From NCBI RefSeq assembly GCF_042453785.1, contig NC_091663.1:37035001-37099000 (forward strand): 64,000 nt of DNA, in the 5' to 3' direction. A model generated the notes under the pieces. The model was not told where the DNA came from, ran no database searches, and saw only the letters and a program-made list of their open reading frames with translations. This document shows positions 13,353 through 23,732 of the stretch, one piece after another. Made by a program: the position numbers and the translations under genes. The first letter of the stretch is position 1. Every line of letters begins with the position of its first letter. The stretch is from Malus domestica (taxonomy: Eukaryota; Streptophyta; Magnoliopsida; Rosales; Rosaceae).

Positions 13353-15500
13353 GCACTTGTCTCCTGTTTTGTGGCATTACCGGTTGGTCTTAGTTGTTCT
13401 TTAGACCGTCTTTTGTTTTTTAACCTGTCTTATCTATCAACTTCTGTTTTAGCTTGTTTCATGATTGACACTTCCTATGAAATTAAGCTTCTTCTGAGAC
13501 TTTGTTTTGAAATTTAGAATCTGGTTATTACATTATCTATGTGCCTGGTGCAATACATATTTCCTCGAGGAATTTGGTTATGGCGGATTGAATTTTTCTA
13601 CGGTGTTTTATGTACAAGATCTGTGAAAATTTTCACCTTCATTGAACTTTGTTTTATGTACAAGTCGTTAATTGTAGGGATTGAGTTGGACTCATCTTAT
13701 CTAGTTGTTAATTAAACCGTGTTTAGTTGAGACTGAATTGGGGTTATTTCCGAGACCCGAAGTTTGATTATCGCATTCTCCGATATCGCTTGCATAAAAG
13801 AAACATCGTGATGCAAACCTAAACTTAATCAATCAGATTGATTAAGATTATCTGATTGATTAAGTTTAGGTCGCTCATATAAAAGAAAACATATACATAA
13901 TCTGTGATGTAGACCTGAACTTAATCAATCAGATTGATTAGGATTATTGCTCATATAAAAGAAAACATATATATAATCTTGATGTTGACCTATACATAAT
14001 CAATCAGATCGATTAAGATTGTGTGTCCATCGCATCATGTAAGTTTAAATTTCAGTTCGGCTGATTGCATTAAATTAGTATATGGCTCGAAAATATCAGA
14101 TTAAAGTAAGGGAGTTTTAACGAAACATTCTCAGTACTGTTCACTTTTAAGGAAAATGACATTTTTACTTTAAAAAGTATTGTTCTAAAAATCTCTTCTA
14201 AAGTCGCCTAGACGTTAGGCATTAGGTAGCTGGTCATCGTCCCCAATCATGCCTAGACGTTTGAAAATTAAGAAATGGCGCCTAGACTAGTTGAGACGCC
14301 TGTCTAGATCGCCGAAGCACTCGTCCAGATCCGTTTAGGTTGCGACTCACTTAAACAGAAAATAGATAACTTTCTTTTTGTATTTTATTTTTTTTTCAAT
14401 AAATTGTAAGAGATTTGTTGAATACTTAAATGAACACACATTATATGTTTGTTCCTCATGTTTTCATTATATTCCAATACTTCATAATGTATATGTCATT
14501 TTATTTTGTAATTTATAATGAAATTATATATATTTTAAGTATAAACAAACACTTATTTACACGAAATATAATAGATTTACTTAAATCCACCTAGTCCGCC
14601 TACGCACTCGCCTAAGCCTCGCTTAGCCTCTTAGGCGCTAGGCCTCAGCCCACCGCCTATTTCAGAACCTTGCTAAAAAGTTACTTCTGATACTATTCAC
14701 TTACAAATTTTTTTTGTTATTTTGATTAAAATTCAAAGTTTTCAAGTCATTTTAATTAGTTTTCCTTTAAAATAATTACATTACCATGGTTTAATGAAAC
14801 AAAAAAAGAAAAGAAAAAGACATGTTTGGTGCCGCAACACTTTGACCTGATTCTTGCCTGCCTTTTTCTACATTGATGCATCTGGAAAATGCAAAACAAC
14901 ACAAATCACAATTACACATGGTTAAGGCCAGACGTCAACAGAATAAACCTAAGCGAATAACCAAAAACATTTAAAGTACTTTCTAGAAGAAGTCCGTAAG
15001 TATATAATTGGTGCTTCTTGCAAAAAGCATTTTTAAGTGTTTTTACATACATTACTTACATCTTTATTAAAGATTGGTTCTAAAAATATTTTCACAAAAA
15101 ACGTTTTCAATCATTTTAAAAGCACATCCAAACGAACTCATATTACCATGATTTCAGTAATAATGAAACCAAAAAAAAAGAAAAGAAAAATACATGTTTG
15201 GTGTCGCAACTCTTGACCTGATTCTTGCCTGCCTTTTTGTAAATTGATGCATCTGAAAAATGCGAAAAATGCAACACAAGACAAATCACAATTACACATG
15301 GAGGCCAGACGTCGACAGAGTAAACCTAAGCGAATAACACCAATTGGGAAAGTTATAAATTCTTAATCATTCAACTTAAACAATTAATCTTGATTAATGG
15401 GGAAAGGTTGGGCCCACCAAACCATGCACGTTTTCGTTTTCCGACTGACAAAAACATAAAATAACAAAAAAGTCAACCGTAAAAATATCTGTTCATTTCA
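13353..15500. other. Intergenic region between RPL22 and MHX, nested repeats
   Basis: Besides the 13.8-kb palindrome, two halves of a dispersed repeat (about 14100-14190 and 14680-14780) flank a GCCTAG/CTAGGC-rich repeat at 14190-14680, which suggests insertion of the second into the first. A related GCCTAGG repeat recurs at about 48890-49080. Two direct copies of a 150-bp block at about 14800-14960 and 15165-15345 flank a MITE-like spacer. No gene is seen. Confidence 0.6.
13817..14040. repeat. Short palindrome followed by decayed tandem repeats
   Basis: ACCTAAACTTAATCAATCAG at about 13818 is followed by its inverse ending at about 13872. The block ACTTAATCAATCAGATTGAT plus CATATAAAAGAAAACATATA then recurs twice more with a period of roughly 60-75 bp. 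It lies downstream of RPL22 and is non-coding. Confidence 0.7.
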
Positions 15501-15545
15501 CGGATCCCCAAAGCTTTCCGCCGATTTGGGAATTGAGACATTGAT

Positions 15546-15593
15546 ATGCCTCGTGACACCATTCATTTCCTATCGCAAATCTCCTACTTTTGA
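15546..15593 (+). promoter_or_regulatory. Upstream open reading frame in the MHX leader
   Basis: ATG at 15546 opens a 15-codon frame (MPRDTIHFLSQISYF) ending TGA at 15593, before a likely leader-intron donor at about 15676 (TTAC|GTATGC). I recall that Arabidopsis MHX also has a translation-repressing uORF and an expression-enhancing leader intron, which makes this short frame more meaningful. The transcription start is not visible directly. Confidence 0.5.
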
Positions 15594-16202
15594 TTTGGAT
15601 TCGCACGCCGCCACTCGCCGCAGGAGCTTCGGCCGCCGGTTGCGGCGGCGCCGACAAGCCTCCTGCGATCCGATCTTACGTATGCTCCGCAGCTTCATCC
15701 GTACATGTATTTATTTTTTTCGTTGTTAATTTACCTTTAATTTTGTTTTTCTAATCGAACCCGTTTGTGAGATTCAGTTGTATGTTTGATTCCATAGCTA
15801 AAGTTTCTTACTTTTCGCCGTTCGATGGTATCTCATGGATTTTAAATTCGTGGTAATGTTGGGTTTTCTGGGAAAATTTCATTGAGATTTATGTTGCGGA
15901 ATTCAATTTTAAACTTGTTCTTCTGTTGTAACGGAGAAGGACTTAGATGGTACGGTTACTTGTAATCTTGACTTTTAATCCACAATGATGCGATGTACCC
16001 GTGCCATGTAAGCTGTTCTTGTTGAGATGGTAAAGTGAAGTAATGTTGATTTTTGTGTATTAAGAGCTGAATTGCTCAGATGGCAGCTGCTTAACAGTAT
16101 CTGATGTGCACCATTTTTTTTTTCTTCTGATGATTAGGTTTTCTTACTTCACTGCTCTGTGGTTTCTGAACTTGCAAGCAATTTGACCAAAAAACACAAA
16201 CC

Positions 16203-19009
16203 ATGCCCGGAATTTCGAGTATAGTTGGGCGAGAAAATTGCGAAAGCTACTTGATTTTCCAGGGTGAAACAGGCCTCGGGGCTGGTTTTCGGACTTTCTT
16301 ATACTTTCTTGGTCTTGCGTACTGTTTCCTTGGGCTATCTGCTATTACTGCTCGCTTTTTCCGGTCTATGGAGAGTGTTGTGAGCCACTCGCGGAAGGTG
16401 GTAGACATCGATCCTTACACTGGTGCTGAAGTTCTTAGGTATGAGAAAGTGTGGAACTTCACAATTGCAGACATTAGCCTGCTGGCCTTTGGGACTAGCT
16501 TTCCTCAAATATCATTGGCCACGATTGATGCTATAAGAAACCTTGGGAACCTGTATGCCGGAGGTTTGTTTTCCAAAACTTGCTGAATTATTAATCGTGT
16601 TGCTGACTTTGAGATTTTCGCTTCATGGTTCGTATTTTAACTTTTTTCCCCGATGGATTGTATACTCTTTTCGTTGTTGCATGATTTTCATGCCACTGTT
16701 TATGTATTGCTAATCATGGTTACTTTGAACATGTTATATTGTCAGAACGTTGAGTTACACATATACGCGTATACACTGGACGAAGCATGAGTTTTCTGGT
16801 AGTAGGTAGGATACTAACTTATGAGTTGAGTAGAGTAGAGTTCTGTTGAGGGAAGTTCATGGTTTGTTATTCTTGTTCAGTTTCATAGACGTAAGGAGAA
16901 AAACGGGGAAGCACATTTCATCCTTTCTGATGAACATGATCTCCAAAAATCTTCGTTGTGATTAGAGTCAGTGAGGGATGTACTGAAATGTTCATAAGGA
17001 CAATTACTGAACTATGTTTTTTTGTTTCTATTGCGTGTTTCTGCAATGATTTCTCAAGTTTTCTTTTGCTTTCAACGTAAGGCTGGTTACAAACATTATC
17101 TTCTACCACAGTTTTTAACATTCTGCTAGTTTACTTGATTTATAGGTTTGGGTCCTGGAACACTAGTCGGTTCTGCTGCATTCGACCTTTTCCCCATCCA
17201 TGCTGTATGCGTTGTCGTTCCTAAAGCTGGAGAGCTGAAAAAGATAGCTGATATAGGAGTCTGGCTAGTTGAGCTCTTTTGGTCTTTTTGGGCCTATATT
17301 TGGCTATACATTATTTTAGAGGTAATTTAAAGGAATCTTTGTATGTTAATCATGTTTTTTTCTTTCGTTTTGTCTATGAAAACATTTTGATTTATGACTG
17401 ACATGTATTCGGAACTCTGTATTGAAATGTTTTTACTTAACGCTGCAGGTGTGGACACCGAACGTGATTACACTATGGGAGGCCTTATTGACAGTACTGC
17501 AATATGCATTTCTGCTGATACATGCTTATGCTCAAGACAAGCGTTGGCCCTACGTTTCTCTTCCTTTGTATGTTTAAATCTTTAGCATTTGAGATCTTTG
17601 TGGTCTTTCTGATTTTTCTTGGCTGCTATCGAAAAAAATAACTGGTTTAACGTTCTCTGTATTCTGCCTTCATTTCGTGTTGTATTTCCTAAGCCCAAGA
17701 AGTGAGAGACCAGAGGATTGGGTGCCAGCTGAGGTTGTTACAGGCAAGCATGATACTGATCCCTGCAACGAGTACTCCAATATACTTGAAGTTGGTGAAG
17801 ACAAAAACAGGAACGTTGACATTTTTTCCATACATTCAGAAAGTGGTTTAGGTACTAAACTCAGCATTTCAGCAACTCACAAGGCAACTTTAAACTCTAC
17901 ATTTCCAATATGAGGGTCTCTCTTTTGCAGGTCCAAAGTATAAAAAAGTTCCTGGAATTGATGAAACTCCCGAATCCTCAAACAAAGATTTCCAAGAGAA
18001 TATGATATCACAAGACCATCATGTGTTTGCAATTTGGAGACAACAGTTTGTGGACGCAGTCAAGGTGTTGTGTTCTACACTGCATATGTTTAATTATCTG
18101 TATCAACATAGGCGTAGTTTGCGGTAACTTCCTTTTTTCTTCAACAGTTAGAAGACACGGAATCAAGAAAACTGAACAACGTCTATTTGCGAGTAGCAAG
18201 AATTTTGTGGCAGTTACTTCTTGCTCCGTGGAGACTACTATTCGCATTTGTGCCTCCTTATCATATTGCTCATGGCTGGGTCGCCTTTATCGGCTCCTTA
18301 ATTTTCATCAGTGCAATAGCTTACGTTGTAACAAAACTCACAGATCTCATAAGCTGTGTCACAGGTTTCGAAGATTGGAAACGATAACTTTACAGTTGAC
18401 GATCAATATGATTTTGTTCGTGATCTAGCTAGTTCTCTAAAAATCTGTCTTTCCTTTACTTGCTTCTTTTTTCAGGAATAAACCCTTACGTCATAGCATT
18501 TACTGCATTAGCAAGTGGAACTTCGTGGCCGGATTTAGTAGCAAGTAAGATTGCTGCTGAACGTCAGCTTACAGCTGACTCTGCCATTGCAAACATTACT
18601 TGCAGGTTCACTCTTGATCATATCCATTCGATTTTATTTACTTCTTTTCGAGCAGTATAAAGTACATCATGAACTCAACTTGCTTTTGTGTTTCTTCATG
18701 TTATTCTGTAGCAATTCGGTGAATATATATGTTGGCATTGGTGTTCCGTGGCTGATTGACACTGCATACAATTTCTTCGTATACAAGGAACCGCTGCGGA
18801 TTGAGAACGCAGCGGGTCTTAGCTTCTCGCTGCTGGTATTTTTCTCGACTTCTGTAGGATGTATCGCGGTTCTGGTAATTAGGCGTCTAACGTTGGGTGC
18901 TGAGCTCGGAGGGCCAAGGCTTTGGGCATGGATTACTTCTGCGTTTTTCATGTTGCTTTGGTTGATTTTTGTTGTGCTTTCCTCTCTCAAGGTTTCTGAT
19001 ATCATATGA
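16203..19009 (+). CDS. MHX: Magnesium/zinc-proton exchanger MHX (Na/Ca exchanger superfamily)
   Basis: Eight coding exons: 16203-16563, 17146-17321, 17449-17567, 17694-17851, 17931-18064, 18148-18364, 18476-18605, 18712-19009, giving 530 residues, near the Arabidopsis length. The two alpha repeats of the exchanger family are present: [20 protein letters not shown] (with [14 protein letters not shown]) in the N-half and [20 protein letters not shown] with [18 protein letters not shown] in the C-half. A hydrophilic loop of about 130 residues (exons 3-5) lies between them, and multiple hydrophobic helices flank it. MHX is a vacuolar-membrane antiporter exchanging protons for Mg2+ and Zn2+. Its 3' end faces PHR2, 690 bp away. 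Confidence 0.95.
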
Positions 19010-19699
19010 AAGATTTTGGTTTTTGTTTTTCAATTTTTTTTTGTAGAATATATGTTACAATCTTAAATTGTTTTTCTTTTCTTGATACAGTTGATACCAT
19101 TGTAACATTAATGTATCAAAATACATAAATTTGCAAAATCGATGTTTTTGTTTTTTAGATAACATTGACGGTAGGAGAGTTTTTGCAAATCCGATTAAAA
19201 ACTGTGACATTTTCTTCTCACACCCCCTTTCAGCCTCTTACACGCCCGTGTTTAACATTTGGTTTTCTTTTATTTTCATTCATTCTCTTTTTATTCTTCC
19301 CCCTTCCACATCACCCTCTTTCGTCCCTCCATTTTCCGCATAAACTTTCCTTATTTCTCAAGCACAAGGTTAAAAAATTAAAAACTAAAAATGAGATGAT
19401 TATTAAACGAGCCGTTGAGTTGTACAGTTTCCTTACATCGGTCGATGAGTACAAACCAAAGAATGTAGAAAGCAGAAGTAGAGATATGTGTTATTTATTC
19501 ACAAGATAAGATATGAAGAATGGGGGTGGCAAATCTCCACTCTCAACCATCTTATTTGGAGATGAAAACAAAGTTCAACAAGGAACAACTCTTTCACAGG
19601 AACCCTACTGCAATATCTAACTGTTACATCTTGGAAAATTAAAAAGAGATGAAAATACGCCATATCTCACCATTTCCTCGTCCGATTTTAAGTTCTTCC

Positions 19700-21791
19700 T
19701 TAAGCAAGGGCACCCGTAGATGCTGTGGCTGGAGCAGCGTTGAGCTGTTTCTTTGCAGAACTGCAAGTGACAAATCTGCATTGGCCAGTCGTGCAAAAAA
19801 ATCAGTACAGAATGTGTGTAAGAGCCAATCTGGTGGGGTTCGAATTTGAAGATATGGAAGACAAGATGAAATAATAGTTTCATGTGATTTGAGCTTTCGT
19901 GGTCTGTCTATTTACCTGAAGAAATCCCTCCACAGTAACTCAAACATCAACCAGTTCATTCCACTGCCACCGTCATCATTTCGGTTTGATGAAGCAGAAA
20001 TGGTTCTATCAATCATAAAATATCATGTATTGGTGAGCAGAGTACATATCGAATATAAATTTTAGAAACTATAACGCCGTTCAAAAGAAAGGCATTTGCA
20101 CACCTGCTAGCCGTTTTCTTTAGCTCATCAAACATACTGCGAGGAGAAAGGCATCCCAAGACCAACCATGGCGAGACTTTGCACGAAAAGTTGGCACCAG
20201 AGATGCTATCATGACTTCCATCTTTACCCACCTTCGGTGGCTGTGCTTGGCACTCAGCAGTATACTTTTTTAGCCTTTCTAGGGCTTCAGTTTCCCCTCC
20301 CACCGCGGAAGCAATGGCAGCAGGCCTTCCATCCTACAAGACAATAGAAGAAAACATTGTCACTTTCTTCAGGGACATGTCAAATAACTCTATTAGAACT
20401 AATGAAATCAGAAACCAAAAGTTTCCAACAAATGGCGATATTTTTGTTCTTCGAATCCATTTTACGCTGACCAGCAACGGAGAAAGATGAATTGCTCTAC
20501 AAATTTACAGAACAAGCTAGAGCCGAACAAGATGTATAAGTTTTTGACAAATTCGATCGATACTTCCCTTTTCATGCCTAAACCGAAAAATTCAAATTGA
20601 TTTCTCAATCGATCCCTCATGCAACAATTGTTAGAAATAACTCAAGCTGCTGTGAAAGATTGCTCATTTCTAATTAATTTACAACCTCGACATCATACAT
20701 TCCAAAACACAACAATCTCTAATCCATCCAAATCACATTACACGAAAAAGTACATGATCAACTTAAACATCAATTCATACAAAAGCTCCGAAACCGAAAA
20801 CACGTACCTGAGACGCAGTAGCAGACGGATTAAGCCCCAAGTCCGTCAATGTTGGAATATCACCAGGCTCCACGTCGCCGCGAGACGGCAGCCCCTTCAT
20901 CTGATCCAAAGCCTCAATCGTCTTCCTCACCTCCAATCCCTTCACCTTCTCCCTGAAGTCGCCGTATGTCGTCGGCATATCCTCCAACTTAAACGGCAAA
21001 TCCTCCGCGTGGTACAGAGTGCTTCCCCAAAAATACTTGACCTCCACATTCTCCTCCTTCATCGCCGCCTCAATCTTCTCCTCCTCCTTAACCTCGTCGC
21101 GCGAAACCTCTCTGTGCGCATAAATGGCGTCAGCGCCGATCGCCTTCGCCAGCTCCACCAAAACCGTCTCGGGCTTCCCGATTCTGACCACCAGATCGGA
21201 CCCTCTCGCCTGGAGATTCTTCCGGAGGTCCGCCACCGATTCGACCAAGAACGACGCCCGGTACGAGCCTGTCTTATCGAACCCAGAAGAGGATTTTCCG
21301 TAGTCCTTCGGATCGAAGCAGTAGACGGGCAAGACCGATACGGACTCGTCATTGGCCGAGTTGAGGCACTCGTTGTCGTGGACTCGTAAATCGTTTCGGA
21401 ACCAGACAATGGAAGCTCGACGGATTGCGGCCCCATTGGAGGGGTCGAGGGGGCGGCGCGGACCCAAAGAGAGGGGGCTCTGGAGAGGGTTGGCGGAGAT
21501 GGTGGACTTGAAGGAGAGCTTGGGCGGAGTTACATTAGCCGTGGAGAGAGAGAGATGGGTCAGGGACGATGCTTGCGTGGGGACCTTGACCTTGGTCGGC
21601 TGGGAAGAAAACAAGGTGGAAACTTTGGGTTGCTGGAAGAAGTGGGCGGGGAGAATTGTAGAGAGAGAAAGTGAAAGGGAGGCGGTGGCGAAGGGAGGAA
21701 ATGCGGCGGCGGAAGGCACAATGGCAAGTGGGTTTTGTTCCTCCTGCGATTTGGATTCTGGGTTTTCTGGGATTTGGGAGTTGGTGTCCAT
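19700..21791 (-). CDS. PHR2: Blue-light photoreceptor PHR2 (photolyase-like)
   Basis: Four exons on the minus strand: 21791-20808, 20333-20104, 20005-19916, 19775-19700, giving 459 residues. A Ser/Pro-rich N-terminus of about 110 residues (possible plastid transit peptide) precedes the photolyase alpha/beta domain: ASIVWFRNDLRVHDNECLNS, VLPVYCFDPKDYG, IGADAIYAHREVS and VKYFWGSTLYH. The C-terminal part holds only remnants of the FAD-binding domain, CKVSPWLVLGCLSPRSMFDE and MNWLMFELLWRDFFR, then ends. That truncated architecture is what I recall for PHR2 proteins, whose repair function is unproven. The last exon reads RFVTCSSAKKQ, about two residues shorter than the RF(I/V)TKKYSSAK I recall from relatives. 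Confidence 0.93.
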
Positions 21792-23700
21792 TTTGCTAGG
21801 GTTTTGATGGAGAGATTGAGAGCTGGAGGTTGAAGATAAGCCAATGGCTGCCTCTGTTTTGCTTCCTCTGCCTCTCAGTCACTCTTCTCTTTCTCTCTCT
21901 AGATTGTATGACTGTTTTTTCGCGGTTGGTGGCATTGTGTGATTTTTTGAGGGGGCTTATAAAGGATTTGGTCAAAAAATACATCCAATTCAGTGTCTAA
22001 TATTCACATTCATATCTGCCTGCACCTACCACCTTTCCACTTTTCAACGTCAAGCAGCCCCTCAGTCCAATTTGAATGATTGGACGGGCTTTTACGATTT
22101 GGCTTCGATATATTCTAGTACCGGTATTACAATTTTTTGGTGGTTAAATCTATTCGCGATCGTACTAAATACTTGTAAGTACTGTAGCTAATCTCGTGTA
22201 TTTTATAATAACTTGTTCATTATTGTTGTGCAATCTAATTAGAATGAAACTTATGTTTTGTTTATTGAAAAGTGTAGCACAAAGGGTTCGCACACTATTT
22301 AGTTAGACTGTTAGTTTATTTGTCGAGTCATTTGTAATTAGCATTTGATGTGTTTGTAGAGTGGAAAGATCAATAAATTAATTTGTCTACTTAATACGTG
22401 TTTGTATTGTACTTAATATAGTACTTGTAAGTATTGTAGATAGTCTCGTATTTTTTTATAATAACTTATCCATTATTCTTGTGTAGTTTTATGCTTTTCT
22501 TATTTTGAATTCAGCTACGATAAGAATGCATATATTTAGAAACTTATGTTTCGTTTATTGAAAGTGTAGTGCAAAGGGTTCATATACCATCTAGTTAGAC
22601 TATTAGTTCATTTACCAGGTTATTTTTCGTTTTTAATACGTGTTTGTAAAGTAGAAATAATGATAAATTAATCTATTTACACAAATTTGAGATTCAACTA
22701 CGATACAAATACATACTCAATTGTAATATTTATAAACACCATTATCATAGCTCGTTGAATTTGTTTTTTTTCCCTTCAAGGGCTATTATACAATCAAGTT
22801 AAATAATTCACTATTTGCTTAGTAGTTTGTAAATACTCGTACTTAATGCATATTTGTAGAGTGAAAAAAGTAAAATAAAAATATAAAAAATTGATCGATC
22901 CCCACAAGATTTGGGATTGTGGATCAAGTATTTGAGAATAGATAATCTTCAGATCTCTTCCACCAAGGCCACTAGATTATGTGATTCGGATTTTTTAAAT
23001 TTCATCCAACGGTCCACTTGTTTTGATCTCTTAAAAACTATAATAATTTTGAACTATTGGATGAAATTTTAAAGTTCTTGATCATTTGATCCGATGATCT
23101 TAATAGAAGAGATCCGAAAATGATATGTTCTCCAAGTATTTGTTCGCTTGGCTAATTGGTTGCCAAGTCTCTCAAATTGTTAGGTGCATTATTTATTTAT
23201 TTTTGGGTCGAAGTGTGGGTTAGGTGCATGTCAATTCATGAATAGACATTTTAGGTATCCTAATAACTTAACATCATTTTGGACACCCCAACCCTGAAAA
23301 ATGGTTTGAGAAATCCTTTAAAAGTGAGATTCTACGTAAATTTTATGTAAATTTATAATTTAACTTTAATTTGTATATTAATATTATAAAATATTATGTA
23401 AAAAGTATGAAATGACGGAAAGTCTATTATAGCCACACTTTTAAAAAGCCATCTTAATATTTATCCCCTAATACTATGTTTAAACGAGAGAGAAATATAA
23501 TTGAAAATTAATTACTAATCTGTACTCTAATTATCCCAAAACCGTTTGATGGCAGTTAAACGCTGTGTCGTTTTGGGCTTTGTTGACTGGAGGTCGGGTC
23601 GGGTGCGCGCAACGCGCTCCTTGCGCAGATTAAGAGGCGGATTATGACTGCAACTCAATACTGAGCTCATCGTGAGGACGATGATCGCTCCCATTCTTTC
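21792..23700. other. Intergenic region upstream of PHR2
   Basis: AT-rich, with an imperfect tandem repeat near 22150-22400 and 22420-22660 (shared TTGTAAGTA(C/T)TGTAG and ATAATAACTT(G/A)TTCATTATT-like segments). An inverted-repeat element lies at about 22900-23130 (GATTTTTTAAATTTCATCCA against TTGGATGAAATTTTAAAG), related to 7000-7190. No gene is seen. Confidence 0.55.
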
Positions 23701-23732
23701 GTAGGCGGAGACTGAAGACTCATCTGAATTGT

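Noticed and set aside
13817-14040. CRISPR-like spaced repeats
   Set aside because: Eukaryotic genome; units are imperfect, spacing irregular and spacers themselves repeated.
20619-21389. 256-residue open frame on the plus strand
   Set aside because: It is antisense to PHR2 exon 1, with Arg/Leu/His-rich composition typical of a GC-rich shadow frame and no family similarity.
21352-21807. 151-residue plus-strand open frame
   Set aside because: Also antisense to the PHR2 first exon; the opposite strand encodes the clear photolyase-like domain.
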